Positions 41,290 through 50,932 are shown, counted from the stretch's first letter. The stretch: DNA of 64,000 bases from Actinopolyspora lacussalsi subsp. righensis (GCF_900116555.1 NZ_FPAT01000006.1:62001-126000), one strand, 5' to 3'. Notes: generated by a model not told the origin, from the sequence alone. Numbers and translations: made by a program.

Positions 41290-41527
41290 CCGTCAATTTC
41301 TCGCGAAATCGCCGCGCCATCGACGCAGGGCGAACCCCAACCACCCCGCAGGCTGAGCTCCGACTACTCACGCGGGCCGAACTCCGACCAATCCCGAAGG
41401 CCGAGCTCCGACTACTGCCGCAGTCGGCACCGCCGCGGGTTCTCTCGTGGTGCTCTCGTGAGGAAGGCCCGACGTTGTGTAGTGACTACCCGATGTCGGG
41501 CCTCCCGGAGCGAGAGGTTCCGCCAAG
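41290..41527 (+). repeat. Composite repeat with expanded spacer
   Basis: Core ATTTCTCGCGAAAT at 41296-41309 is followed by about 110 bp in which the spacer unit (GCAGGCCGAACTCCGACCA type, about 28-30 bp) recurs four times with changes, then the type B hairpin (41423-41525), whose loop GTTGTGTAGTGACTACCC is identical to the 46-kb copy. Confidence 0.85.
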
Positions 41528-41564
41528 CGACCGCCCGAGCGGACCGGGCCGCCGGGAACCTCCT

Positions 41565-42761
41565 CTACCCCTTCACGCAGACGACCTGCCGCAACTTGGC
41601 CACCACTTCCACCAACGCTGTCTGCGCGTCGATGACGGAGTCGATGTCCTTGTAGGCGCCCGGGATCTCGTCGAGGACCCCGTCGTCCTTGCGGCACTCG
41701 ATTCCCGATGTCTGCTCCCGCAGGTCCCGCGAACCGAACGTCTTCTTGGCCTTCTTCCTGCTCATCCTGCGACCGGCGCCGTGCGCCGCCGACTGGAACG
41801 AGTCGTCCGACCCCAGGCCGCGGACCACGTAGGAACCGGTGCCCATCGAGCCGGGGATGAGTCCCATGTCGCCCTTCCCCGCCCGGATCGCGCCCTTGCG
41901 GGTGACCAGCATGGGCTGACCGTCGATGGTCTCCTCCGCCACGTAGTTGTGGTGGCAGGAGATCGGCTCGTCGAACTCGATCCGCCGTCCGGTGAAGCAG
42001 CCGCGCAGGGCCCGCATCGTCAGGGCGAGCATGATCCGCCGGTTGACGCGCGCGTACTCCTGCGCCCAGAACAGGTCGTTACGGTAGGCCGCCATCTGCG
42101 GCGTGCCGGCGACGAACACCGCGAGGTCGCGGTCGGGCAGGTCCTGGTTGTGCGGCAGTTCGCGGGCCTCGGCGATGTGCTGTTCGGCGAGTCGGTTGCC
42201 GATGTGCCGGGAACCGCTGTGCAGCATGAGCCACACCGCGTCGTGCTCGTCCAGGCAGACCTCGATGAAGTGGTTGCCGCCGCCGAGCGTGCCGAGCTGC
42301 TTGCCCGCCTTGCTCTCCAACGAACTCACTCCGCCGTGCAGCTCTCCGAAGCGCCTCCAGAGATCCTGCCACTCCGAGGTGTCCAGGCCCAGCCGCGCGG
42401 GATCGACGGCCTCGTCGTGCGCGCGGAATCCCACCGGAACGGCACGCTCGATGCTCGTGCGGATACCGCCGAGATCGGCGGGCAGGTCGTCGGCGTGCAG
42501 CGAGGTCTTGACACCTTCCATGCCACAGCCGATGTCCACACCCACGGCGGCGGGGGAGACGGCATCCCGCATGGCGATGACCGAACCGACCGTGGCGCCC
42601 TTGCCCAGGTGCACATCCGGCATGACGCGCACCCCGTGCACCCACGGCAGGGCCGCGATGTTGCGCAGCTGGTCCAGCACCGCGGGCTCGACCTCGTGCT
42701 CGGTGGCCCACATGAACGTGGGAGCGCGGGTACCGGACAGCAGTACGGGGAAATCCGTCAC
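41565..42761 (-). CDS. rtcB: RNA-splicing ligase RtcB
   Basis: A 398-residue RtcB ligase that joins 2',3'-cyclic-phosphate (or 3'-phosphate) RNA ends to 5'-OH ends with GTP and Mn. The metal and GTP residues are visible: MPDVHLGKGATVGS, DIGCGMEG (Cys), GGGNHFIEV, LHSGSRHIGN, CHHNYVAEE and the guanylylated His in SAAHGAGRRMSRKKA. The GTG start gives an N-terminus close to other RtcBs. No archease or RNA-end-processing gene is adjacent; it is flanked on both sides by the dispersed repeats. Confidence 0.96.
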   Translation of the reverse strand: MTDFPVLLSGTRAPTFMWATEHEVEPAVLDQLRNIAALPWVHGVRVMPDVHLGKGATVGSVIAMRDAVSPAAVGVDIGCGMEGVKTSLHADDLPADLGGIRTSIERAVPVGFRAHDEAVDPARLGLDTSEWQDLWRRFGELHGGVSSLESKAGKQLGTLGGGNHFIEVCLDEHDAVWLMLHSGSRHIGNRLAEQHIAEARELPHNQDLPDRDLAVFVAGTPQMAAYRNDLFWAQEYARVNRRIMLALTMRALRGCFTGRRIEFDEPISCHHNYVAEETIDGQPMLVTRKGAIRAGKGDMGLIPGSMGTGSYVVRGLGSDDSFQSAAHGAGRRMSRKKAKKTFGSRDLREQTSGIECRKDDGVLDEIPGAYKDIDSVIDAQTALVEVVAKLRQVVCVKG

Positions 42762-42797
42762 GACACTTCACCCTTGTACGGACACTGGACGATCTCC

Positions 42798-43020
42798 GGT
42801 GGCGATCTCGCGGGAAATCACCGCGCCGTCGCGAAGCAGCCCACTGGCACCGGAAACCTCGAAAACGGGACGCGAGAACCGTAAGCCCGGCCGGGAAACG
42901 GCGTCCAATGATTTCTTGCCCCGCTGGAACGCCGAAAAGGCCCCTAGCTCGCGGAGTTCTTCGCGGCGGAGCGGCGATCATCACCGTCGCGGCGTCGATT
43001 TCTCGCGAAATCGCCGCGAA
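42798..43020 (+). repeat. Two type A palindromes in one gap
   Basis: A degenerate core ATCTCGCGGGAAAT (42805-42818) and a perfect core ATTTCTCGCGAAAT (42998-43011), the latter with full GGCGTCG and CGCCGCG flanks. Between them I see no gene. Confidence 0.75.
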
Positions 43021-43041
43021 CCGGAGCGATCGGAGGTGTCG

Positions 43042-44844
43042 CTAACGCCCCACGGCGTAGCCCTGGGCGCCGCGGGCGTTGGCGGCGCCCCGCAGCATCC
43101 CGGTCTCGGGGTCCCTGCCGACCGCGGCGAGCCTGCCCAGCGCCCAGGGGCCCGCGTCGGTCACCTCGTGGCCACGCCGCCGCAACCGCTCGAAGGTCGC
43201 CGTGCCGAGCCGGGACTCGGCGAGCACCCGGCGCGGTTGCCAGCCGCGCGGGTAGAACGAGGCGGGAAACGCGGTGGTGTGCCAGGCGGGCGCGTCGATG
43301 GCCGCCTGCAGATCCAACCCACCGTGTACATGGGCCAGCCAGAAGCACAACTGCCACTGGTCCTGCTGGTCACCGCCCGGCGTGCCGAAGGCCAGCACGG
43401 GCTCGTCCCCCCTGGTGAACAGCGAGGGGCTGAGCGTGCTGCGCGGCCTGCGGCCGGGGACCAGCGAGTTCGGCAGTCCCTCGCGCAGCCAGCACATCTG
43501 GGCACGGGTGCCCAGGCAGAACCCCAGCTCCTCGATCACCGGCGAGGACTGCAACCAGCCCCCGGAGGGGGTGGCCGAGACCATGTTCCCCCAGCGGTCG
43601 ACCACGTCTAGGTGCACGGTGTCCCCCTTACTGTCCCCGTTCGGCGAGACCGTCGGTTCCCCCAGTCCCACGCCGCTGGGATCGGGCGGCAGTCCGGCCC
43701 CGCGTTCCCCGGAGACGTACTCGGGCAACCGTGGGGTGTGACCGGCGGGGCTTCCCGGCCGCAGCGTCTCGGCCGCGTTCTCGCCGATCAGTTCGCGACG
43801 CGCGGCGGTGTAGTCCGCGCCGAGCAGCTCCGGCAGCACACCGGGATCGGCCGAGTCGCCGTAGTGGGCCTCCCTGTCGGCGAAGGCGAGCTTGGCCGCC
43901 TCCACTGCGTGGTGCACGGTTTCCGCGGTGGCGATCCCGTCCCGGTACTCCACCGGCAGCTCCTCCAGCAGCCGCAGCTGCTGCAACAGCACGGGCCCCT
44001 GGCACCACGCACCGAACTTGGCCAACCGCCCGTCACCGGAGGTCCGCAGCGTCACGGGCTCCTCGTAGGTCGCGCTGTAGTCGGCCATGTCCTGCCCGGT
44101 GAGCACGCCCGCGTACGAGCGTCCCGAGCTGTCGGCGACCGGACCACGCACGAACCGGTCCACCGCTTCGGCCACGAAGCCCCGCGACCAGGCCCGGCGA
44201 GCCGCGTCGATGCGGTCGCGGCGGTCGCCTCCCGCCGCTTCCCCCTCCCGCAGCAGCCGTTGCCACGTCCGGGCCAGCACCGGATTGCGCAACATCGTTC
44301 CCGCGCCGGGCGCGGCGCCGTCGCGCAACCACAGCCGGGCGGAGGACGGCCAGCGCACGCGGAACATCTCGCGCACCGTGGCGATGGTCTCGGACAACCT
44401 CGGGACCACGGGAAACCCGTCGCGCGCGTATCCGATCGCGAACCGCAGCACCTCGTCGAGCGACTTGGTGCCGTAGTCGCGCAGCAGCAGCAACCAGGCG
44501 TCCCAGGCTCCGGGCACGGTGGCCGGAAGCAGCCCGGAGCCCGGGATCAGTTCGAGCCCCAGTTCGTCCCGGAAGTGTTCGACAGTGGCACCGGCGGGTA
44601 CCGGCCCCTGGCCGCAGAGCGCGCGAACGGGACCGCCGGGAGTGGCGAACAGCGCGGGAAGTTCGCCACCGGGACCGTTGAGGTGCGGTTCGACCACCTG
44701 CAGCACGAATCCGGCGGCCACGGCGGCGTCGAAGGCGTTGCCGTCGTCCTCCAGCACCGCCATGCCCGCGGCGGAGGCGAGCCAGTGCGTCGAGGCGACC
44801 ATGCCGTGTGTACCGGCGAGTTCGGGACGGGTGGGGCAAGCCAT
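43042..44844 (-). CDS. ggt: Gamma-glutamyltransferase family protein
   Basis: A 600-residue Ntn-hydrolase. Autoprocessing and catalysis use the Thr in KGDTVHLDVVDRWGNMVS; the usual second Thr is Val. N-terminal HWLASAAGMAVLEDDGNAFDAA and LNGPGGELPAL match the large subunit, and GFCLGTRAQMCWL, RPRSTLSPSL the small one. No signal peptide is evident, so this is a cytoplasmic form, perhaps cephalosporin-acylase-like. The ATG at 44842-44844 has GGAG upstream. It would hydrolyse or transfer gamma-glutamyl groups. Divergent from the aldo/keto reductase gene. Confidence 0.93.
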   Translation of the reverse strand: MACPTRPELAGTHGMVASTHWLASAAGMAVLEDDGNAFDAAVAAGFVLQVVEPHLNGPGGELPALFATPGGPVRALCGQGPVPAGATVEHFRDELGLELIPGSGLLPATVPGAWDAWLLLLRDYGTKSLDEVLRFAIGYARDGFPVVPRLSETIATVREMFRVRWPSSARLWLRDGAAPGAGTMLRNPVLARTWQRLLREGEAAGGDRRDRIDAARRAWSRGFVAEAVDRFVRGPVADSSGRSYAGVLTGQDMADYSATYEEPVTLRTSGDGRLAKFGAWCQGPVLLQQLRLLEELPVEYRDGIATAETVHHAVEAAKLAFADREAHYGDSADPGVLPELLGADYTAARRELIGENAAETLRPGSPAGHTPRLPEYVSGERGAGLPPDPSGVGLGEPTVSPNGDSKGDTVHLDVVDRWGNMVSATPSGGWLQSSPVIEELGFCLGTRAQMCWLREGLPNSLVPGRRPRSTLSPSLFTRGDEPVLAFGTPGGDQQDQWQLCFWLAHVHGGLDLQAAIDAPAWHTTAFPASFYPRGWQPRRVLAESRLGTATFERLRRRGHEVTDAGPWALGRLAAVGRDPETGMLRGAANARGAQGYAVGR

Positions 44845-45066
44845 GCGATCACTCCGATCCGGGAGGGCCTGTCGGCCCGGTTCGCCGGGCCTTCCTCGGT
44901 TATCCGGGCGCTCCTGTCGTGGAAGCGGTCCTGTCGTGGAACCTATCGCCGCCCCCTCCCGCCGGGGCACCCTCGAACGGGAAACCGGGGTGCGTGCTGC
45001 CGCGACCGGGGGTCACGGCGGGGAAACCCGTGACGCGGCATCGCGCCGGGACTAGAGTCGGATCTC

Positions 45067-46029
45067 GTGGAACAGCGACGTCTGGGCGATTCCGGTCTCG
45101 TGGTCAGCGCCGTCGGCCTGGGGTGCAACAACCTGGGCAGACCGGGCACGACCACCGAGTCCCCGCGCGGTGCGCAGGCCGTGGTCAACCGCGCGTTGGA
45201 TTCGGGCATCACATTCTTCGACGTGGCCGATGTGTACGGCTCACCGCGAGGACGCAGCGAGGAGCTGCTCGGCCAAGCGCTGCGGGGACATCGTGATCGG
45301 GCCGTCATCGCGACGAAGTTCGGGATGGACATGCAGGGCAGCAACGGCCCCGACTTCGAGGCGCGGGGGTCCCGCCGCTACGTGCGCCGCGCGGTGGAGG
45401 CGTCGCTGCGACGGTTGGACACCGAATGGATCGACCTGTACCAGCTGCACCGCGCCGATCCGCTGACCCCGCTGGACGAGACGCTGTCCGTACTGGACGA
45501 CCTGGTGCGGGAGGGCAAGATCCGCTACGTGGGTCACTGCAACCTCGCGGGGTGGCAGACCGCCGACGCGTCGTGGACCTCCACCCACCGGGGGACAACG
45601 GGCCCGGTTTCGGCCCAGATCCACTACTCGCTGCTGGAACGCGAGGCCGAGCGCGAGGTGATCCCGGCCTGCTCGAAGTTCGGCGTGGGACTCATCCCGT
45701 ACTTCCCGCTGGCGAACGGGCTGCTCACCGGCAAGTACCAGCAGGGCCAGGAGCCGCCGGAGGGCAGCAGGCTGTCCGGTCGCGAGCGGCTGCTGGCCGA
45801 CGCCCCCTGGGAACGGATCGAGCGGCTGCGGGAGTTCGCGGAGAAGCGCGAGATCTCCATGATCGCCACCGCGATCGGGTGGCTGGCGGCGCAGCCCACC
45901 GTCGGGTCGGTGATCGGCGGCGCCACCTCGCCGGAGCAGGTCGAGTCGAACGCCTCGGCGGGACAGTGGCGGCCCAGCCAGGCCGACCTCGACGAGATCG
46001 ACACGATCTGCCCACCCGCCTACCGGTGA
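45067..46029 (+). CDS. Aldo/keto reductase
   Basis: A 320-residue NADPH-dependent oxidoreductase with a TIM-barrel. The catalytic residues are Asp and Tyr in FFDVADVYGSPRG, Lys in IATKFGMDM and His in YQLHRADPLTP. LGCNNLGRPG and the late VIGGATSPEQVESN complete the family signature. It belongs to the AKR11/12-like branch that reduces a variety of aldehydes and ketones. The GTG at 45067 is the family's usual start. Single gene with a divergent GGT; substrate not inferable. Confidence 0.93.
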   Translation: MEQRRLGDSGLVVSAVGLGCNNLGRPGTTTESPRGAQAVVNRALDSGITFFDVADVYGSPRGRSEELLGQALRGHRDRAVIATKFGMDMQGSNGPDFEARGSRRYVRRAVEASLRRLDTEWIDLYQLHRADPLTPLDETLSVLDDLVREGKIRYVGHCNLAGWQTADASWTSTHRGTTGPVSAQIHYSLLEREAEREVIPACSKFGVGLIPYFPLANGLLTGKYQQGQEPPEGSRLSGRERLLADAPWERIERLREFAEKREISMIATAIGWLAAQPTVGSVIGGATSPEQVESNASAGQWRPSQADLDEIDTICPPAYR

Positions 46030-46184
46030 ACACCGGGAGATTCTCGACAGTCCCCACGGCGCTCTCGAAGAAACGAGAACCCGCTCCACGAAAGTTCCGT
46101 TGAGCGATAACCGAAGCGAAGAGTGGCTCGACAGGCCCGGGGCCTTCCCGGTCGGCGCGGCAGCGCCGAACCCCATCCACGCCG

Positions 46185-46297
46185 CTCGCACCGCCGCGGG
46201 TTCTCCCGTGCGGCTCTCGCGAGGAAGGCCCGACGTTGTGTAGTGACTACCCGATGTCGGGCCTCCCGCAGCGAGAGCCGTGCGAGAGGTTCCGCCA
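46185..46297 (+). repeat. Type B hairpin, copy without type A palindrome
   Basis: Nearly the full hairpin with GCGGCTCTCGCGAGGAAGG left arm and GCAGCGAGAGCCGTGCGAG right arm; loop identical to the 41-kb copy. A short GC-rich spacer precedes it (46141-46184), but no ATTTC core. Confidence 0.85.
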
Positions 46298-46348
46298 CCC
46301 GAGCCCCCTACGAGGCCGACCAACAAGTTCCGACTCAGGAGAGATGAG

Positions 46349-47107
46349 ATGTTACTGAACGACACTGCCGCCATCGTCACCGGCGGGGCGTCCGGCCTGG
46401 GCGCCGCCACCGCACGCGAACTCGCGGCCAACGGGGCCCGCGTCCTCGCGGTCGACCTGCCGGATGCCGTGGCGAACGCGGCCGAGGTGGACGGCGTGAC
46501 CCACACCGCCGCCGACGTGACCGACGCGGACCAGGTGCAGGCGGCGGTGGAGTCCGCCGCGGGCTCGGGCGTGCCGTTGCGCACCGTCGTCAACTGCGCG
46601 GGCATCGGCCCCTCCGCGCGGGTCGCGGGGCGGAAGGGGCCGCACGACTTCGACCTGTTCCGCAAGGTGGTCGAGGTCAACCTGGTCGGCACGTTCAACA
46701 TGCTCCGACTGGCCGCGGCCGCGATCGGCGAGACCGAGCCGGACGAGAACGGGCAGCGCGGCGTCGTCGTCAACACCGCTTCGATCGCGGCCTACGACGG
46801 ACAGATCGGGCAGGCCGCCTACGCGGCCTCCAAGGGCGGCGTGGCCAGCCTGACGCTGCCCGCGGCACGCGATCTCTCCTCGACCGGGATCCGCGTGATG
46901 ACGATCGCACCGGGCATCGTGGACACTCCGATGCTGGCCACGGTCGGCGAGGAGGTCCGGAACACCCTGGCCGAGGGCGTGCCGTTCCCGAAGCGGTTGG
47001 GAACGCCCGAGGACTACGCCAGGTTGGCCCTGGACATCGTCGAGCACGACTATCTCAACGGCGAGGTCATCCGGATGGACGGCGGACTGCGGATGGGACC
47101 CAGGTAA
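46349..47107 (+). CDS. SDR, 3-hydroxyacyl-CoA dehydrogenase type II (HSD17B10-like)
   Basis: A 252-residue SDR. Cofactor loop TGGASGLGAATA, NCAGIGPS, Ser in NTASIAAYDGQIGQAAYAAS (catalytic YAASK with the preceding Ser), and the C-terminal GEVIRMDGGLRMGPR. AAYDGQIGQAAY and PAARDLS are distinctive of human HSD17B10 and bacterial type II 3-hydroxyacyl-CoA dehydrogenases. It probably acts in beta-oxidation of branched or short acyl-CoA. The ATG at 46349-46351 has AGGAGAG with five-base spacing, a strong site. Confidence 0.93.
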   Translation: MLLNDTAAIVTGGASGLGAATARELAANGARVLAVDLPDAVANAAEVDGVTHTAADVTDADQVQAAVESAAGSGVPLRTVVNCAGIGPSARVAGRKGPHDFDLFRKVVEVNLVGTFNMLRLAAAAIGETEPDENGQRGVVVNTASIAAYDGQIGQAAYAASKGGVASLTLPAARDLSSTGIRVMTIAPGIVDTPMLATVGEEVRNTLAEGVPFPKRLGTPEDYARLALDIVEHDYLNGEVIRMDGGLRMGPR

Positions 47108-47278
47108 GGCCCGTTCCTCACCCGGCGTCGGGCACCGTTGACGGAGGGCACCGTGGTTCGGCGTCGGGGTGTTCCGGGAGCTGTCGGAGCGGGCCGTCAC
47201 CCGCACGTCGCCTCGACGCTGCGGTGACTCCGCCGATACCGCATGATGCGACCGGCAGCGGATGCGAAAGGGTGGGCA

Positions 47279-48325
47279 ATGTCGCGCACGATGAAAGCCG
47301 TTCAGTACCGTCGGGTCGGGGACCAGCCGGAGGTCGTCGAGGTGGACGTTCCCGAACCCGGCCCCGGCCAGATTCTGCTCGAAGTGGACGCGGCCGGGGT
47401 GTGCCACTCCGACATAGCCGTGATGAGCTGGCCCGAGGAGAGTTTCCCCTACTCGCTTCCCATGACGCTGGGGCACGAGGGGGTCGGAACCGTCAGCGCG
47501 CTCGGCCCCGGCACCTACAGCTGCTCCGTGGGCGACCGGATGGCGGTCTACGGCCCGCAGGGCTGCGGCCGCTGCCACATGTGCTCCCAGGGCAAGGAGA
47601 ACTACTGCGACTACGCGGACCAGCTGGGTATCCGGCCGCCCGGCCTGGGCGCTCCGGGGGCGATGGCGGAGTACATGCTGGTGAACCGGGAACGCCACCT
47701 GGTGCCGCTGGGTGATCTGGATCCGGTGGAGGCGGCCCCGCTCACCGACGCGGGACTGACTCCCTACCACGCGATCAAGAAGTCGTTGCCGAAGCTCGTG
47801 GGCGGTTCCCGGGCCGTGGTGATCGGCACCGGCGGCCTCGGCCACGTGGCGGTGCAGCTGCTGCGTGCGCTCTCACCGGCCGAGGTGATCGCGGTGGACG
47901 TCAGCGAGCAGAAGCTGGAACTGGCCCACCGGATCGGCGCGCACCGCACCGTGATCTCCGACGAGTCCGCACCGGACAGAATCCGCGAACTCACGAACGG
48001 CTTCGGCGCCGAGGTGGTGCTCGACTGCGTCGGTAACTCGGCGACCACCACCATCGCGGCGAAGTGCACCCGCGCCGAGAGCGACCTCACCGTGGTCGGC
48101 ATCGGGGGCGGCGCGGTACCGGTCGGCTTCGGAACGACACCGTTCGAGGTCTCGGTCTCCGCACCGTACTGGGGCAGCCGCTCGGAGCTGATCGAGGTAC
48201 TGGAACTGGCCCGCGCCGGTGCGGTTCGGGTGCACGTGGACTCGTTCGGGCTGGACGAGACACCCGAGGTCTACGAGCGCTTCCACCGGGGCGAGATTCC
48301 CGGCAGGGCCGTGATCGTGCCCTGA
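47279..48325 (+). CDS. Zinc-dependent alcohol dehydrogenase
   Basis: A 348-residue MDR-family alcohol dehydrogenase. Catalytic zinc ligands appear in AAGVCHSDIAV and LGHEGVGTVSAL; structural zinc is bound by GCGRCHMCSQGKENYC. The cofactor loop is VVIGTGGLGHVAVQLL followed by VIAVDVSEQKLEL (Asp, so NAD is favoured). The ATG at 47279-47281 has AAAGGG upstream. It lies 170 bp after the SDR, in the same direction, so the two could be co-transcribed. Substrate unknown. Confidence 0.93.
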   Translation: MSRTMKAVQYRRVGDQPEVVEVDVPEPGPGQILLEVDAAGVCHSDIAVMSWPEESFPYSLPMTLGHEGVGTVSALGPGTYSCSVGDRMAVYGPQGCGRCHMCSQGKENYCDYADQLGIRPPGLGAPGAMAEYMLVNRERHLVPLGDLDPVEAAPLTDAGLTPYHAIKKSLPKLVGGSRAVVIGTGGLGHVAVQLLRALSPAEVIAVDVSEQKLELAHRIGAHRTVISDESAPDRIRELTNGFGAEVVLDCVGNSATTTIAAKCTRAESDLTVVGIGGGAVPVGFGTTPFEVSVSAPYWGSRSELIEVLELARAGAVRVHVDSFGLDETPEVYERFHRGEIPGRAVIVP

Positions 48326-48347
48326 TCGGCCGTTGCCGCTGCCCGGA

Positions 48348-50021
48348 TCACATGTCTCCGGTGTACGGGATTTCGCGCACCTGCCCCGACGAGATCCAAC
48401 GCCGGATGGCCAGGGTCGCCCTGACGTCGTCCTCGTTGTACTCCAGCAGCCGGTCGCGCTGTTGCCGTTCGGGCACACCGCCGTCGAAACCGACGGCGTC
48501 GCGGTACCAGCGCATCGAGTTCTCCCCACCCGCTTCGGAGTCACGCCAGGCGAATCCGGCGCTGGGCGCGATGACCTTCAGGCCCTTGCCGTTCGGGCAG
48601 AGGAACTGGTCGCGAACCACGGCGAACACGTCCACCCACTCGGACGAGCCGACGAACTCCCGGACCTCCTCGACGGTCGGGATGCCGGGTTTGCCCGCGA
48701 ACCGCTGCGCCGAACTCAGCATCCAGCGGTTCTCGGCGAGCTCGTTGTAGCAGTAGGCGCGGAAGGTCAGGCCGTGCTCGTGGGCGGCGCGGCGCAGCGC
48801 GGAGAACCAGGACCAGAACTCGGCGAACGACCTGGCCTCGTCGTCGGAGGGCAGCGGGTCCCAGGTGACGAACCCGCGGTAACCGGGCTCGACGTCGAAC
48901 AGTTCGGCCGTGGTGCGGGTCCCGTTGGCCTCGTCCCTCGGGTAGGAGAGCAGACTGCCCCAGAGGTAGGCGCCGGAGTCGGCGTAGCTCTCCATGTCCA
49001 CGTCGATCTCGACGTCACCCCGGGAGACCTTCACCTCCGAGACCCGCCGAACCAGCGGAACGTCGCGCAACCATGCTCTGGCCAGCAGCACCGCGTCGCT
49101 CATCCGGTTGGGCGGCAACGGCGGTTCCCTCGTGGTCCCCACCGGCAACTCCGCCAACTCGTCCACGGTCGTGACCCCGACCGCGCGGAGCCGCACCGCG
49201 TCGTCGCCGCGCACCACCAGGCTCACGTCCCTGGCGGCGCGCAGCTGCTGCCCGCAGACCGGCCACCAGGGGCAGCCCTTGCACTCCACGACGCGGGTGG
49301 GCTGGGCCAGTGCCTCGCTCCCGGCCACGGCGGCTTCGGCGACCGCGATCCGGTCGGCGAACCGCTCGTCGTACTCGGCGAGCACGCTGCGCCCGCCCGA
49401 CCAGCCACGGGATTCGAGATCGTGCCACAGCACGGTGTCGGTGTCGGAACCGATCGCCCCTCCGAACTTCCTGCCGGTGGGTTGCATCCCGCACGCCTGC
49501 AACAGCCGCACGAGGTGGGCCAATCGGAGCTGGTCCCTGGCCTGCGAACGAGGCTTGCGCCTCGGATCCCTGGCCGCCGACTCGGGCCTGGGATCGGTCA
49601 GCGGGGAGGTCCGCGCCCCCTTTCCCGGGTCGGTCACCTTGTGGCGGACCACGAGCACGGGCACGTAGCCGCCCCTGCTGCGCACCAGCAGATCCACCGA
49701 GCCCTGTCTGCCGCCCTCGTTGTCCGAGGGCAGCTGTGCTCCCGAGATGTATCCGACCCCGGAGCGCATCGCGGCGAGCGTGGCTCGCTCCCGGTCGGCG
49801 ACGCTCTCGTCCCCGGGGATCTCGGTCCAGTCCGGTGCCAGCTCCCTGCCGAGCCGCTCGGCGAGCTCGCGCCGGTACTCGGCAGCGTCGGCGATCCGCT
49901 GTTCCGCGCCCGGATCGAGCGGGGCGGTCGGCGAGTCGATCATGGTCGGATCGTGGTCGAGATGTACGCGGCGACGACAGCGTGTCACCACGTCGCCGTC
50001 CAGTAGCACCTCGGATCCCAC
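48348..50021 (-). CDS. TM0106-family RecB-like nuclease
   Basis: A 557-residue protein whose middle part carries a PD-(D/E)XK-type RecB-like domain with VRHKVTDPG and the four-cysteine region ECKGCPWWPVCGQQ, and whose C-terminal 200 residues form an RNase H-like 3'-5' exonuclease fold with DVEIDVDMESYADSG, LENRW-type ELAENRWMLSSAQRF and EDDVRATLAIRRWI. The GTG at 50019-50021 begins just before LLDGDVVTRCRRRVHLDHD; an upstream ATG (50060) is possible. The family is thought to process nucleic acids. It is not linked to CRISPR genes here. Confidence 0.88.
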   Translation of the reverse strand: MGSEVLLDGDVVTRCRRRVHLDHDPTMIDSPTAPLDPGAEQRIADAAEYRRELAERLGRELAPDWTEIPGDESVADRERATLAAMRSGVGYISGAQLPSDNEGGRQGSVDLLVRSRGGYVPVLVVRHKVTDPGKGARTSPLTDPRPESAARDPRRKPRSQARDQLRLAHLVRLLQACGMQPTGRKFGGAIGSDTDTVLWHDLESRGWSGGRSVLAEYDERFADRIAVAEAAVAGSEALAQPTRVVECKGCPWWPVCGQQLRAARDVSLVVRGDDAVRLRAVGVTTVDELAELPVGTTREPPLPPNRMSDAVLLARAWLRDVPLVRRVSEVKVSRGDVEIDVDMESYADSGAYLWGSLLSYPRDEANGTRTTAELFDVEPGYRGFVTWDPLPSDDEARSFAEFWSWFSALRRAAHEHGLTFRAYCYNELAENRWMLSSAQRFAGKPGIPTVEEVREFVGSSEWVDVFAVVRDQFLCPNGKGLKVIAPSAGFAWRDSEAGGENSMRWYRDAVGFDGGVPERQQRDRLLEYNEDDVRATLAIRRWISSGQVREIPYTGDM

Positions 50022-50296
50022 GCTTGCAGGGTATGTCCTAACTCCGACGAGCGCGTCCATCACCCCGGTGAGAGATATGACAATCACTCTTCCGAATGCC
50101 AAAACTCCCTGGGAAGCGGAAGACACGGGAGGTTCACGCGGCGAACGTCACGGCGGGGCGGTCTCACATCCGAAAACAGCGCTCAGCACGTTATGTAATC
50201 GACCTCTCGCCGTGCTGTAGCAGCGAACGGCGGTACTGCCTAGACTGATCGGCGCAGTATCCGTTACGCCGGACCGGTCCGGAGGTGTTCGTCGGT

Positions 50297-50932
50297 ATGA
50301 CACGTGCACAGCGAACGCGGCACGAGGCCCCGGCAGCGCGTCGGCGCTCCGAGCCCCCCGAGCAGCGACAACCCACCCGGTCGCGACGTTCCCCGGTGCC
50401 GGAGTCGGGCTGCTTCGAGGGGAAGGACCCCAAGACCGCCAAGCAGGAGGTCAAACTCGCCAAACAGCGCTACAAGGCAGCGAGCAAGGGCGAGGCGGGG
50501 CGGATCACACCCGGTAACGCCAGGAAGGCGGTCGGGGTGGTCAGGGTGATCGGCCCGGCGTTGGCGCCCTACGCCGCACAGGCGGCCTCGGCGGCCAGGG
50601 ACACCTACGAACGGGCGAGAGCCCGCAGGCTCGGGGTGTCCGTGACGGAGGTGGACCGCTTCTCGGGGCGCGGTGCCGCGTTGCACGCCCGGATCGCGGG
50701 GGACAGCACGGCGCTGCGGGACCTACGCGAACGCGAGCAACAGGACCGGAGCGGGACCGAGGTGACACGCTTCGTGGACTCGGCGCAGCGACGCCTGTCC
50801 GAACTGGCGAGCGCGGTACGCGCGGCGGAGCGGATGCCCGCGGGCAGGCGCCGCTCGGCGTACCGGGCCGTGCGGGGCGAGTTGGGCAGGATCGAGGACG
50901 ATCTGCTGCGCCGCTTCCGGGTGGAAGGGTAA
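50297..50932 (+). CDS. DUF6474 family protein
   Basis: A 211-residue basic, helical protein. Residues 45-75 (KTAKQEVKLAKQRYKAASKGEAGRITPGNARKA, here in parts KLAKQRYKAASKGEA and GNARKAVGVVRVIG) match the DUF6474 group known across actinobacteria; a helical, Arg-rich C-terminal half follows. It lacks signal peptide or membrane segments. The ATG at 50297 has GGAGGTG nine bases upstream. Function unknown; divergent from the TM0106-like gene. Confidence 0.75.
   Translation: MTRAQRTRHEAPAARRRSEPPEQRQPTRSRRSPVPESGCFEGKDPKTAKQEVKLAKQRYKAASKGEAGRITPGNARKAVGVVRVIGPALAPYAAQAASAARDTYERARARRLGVSVTEVDRFSGRGAALHARIAGDSTALRDLREREQQDRSGTEVTRFVDSAQRRLSELASAVRAAERMPAGRRRSAYRAVRGELGRIEDDLLRRFRVEG

Noticed and set aside
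48348-50021. RecB-like nuclease as a CRISPR Cas4 gene
   Set aside because: Cysteines and fold fit the TM0106 family, which has a C-terminal RNase H-like exonuclease; no Cas1, Cas2 or array is nearby.
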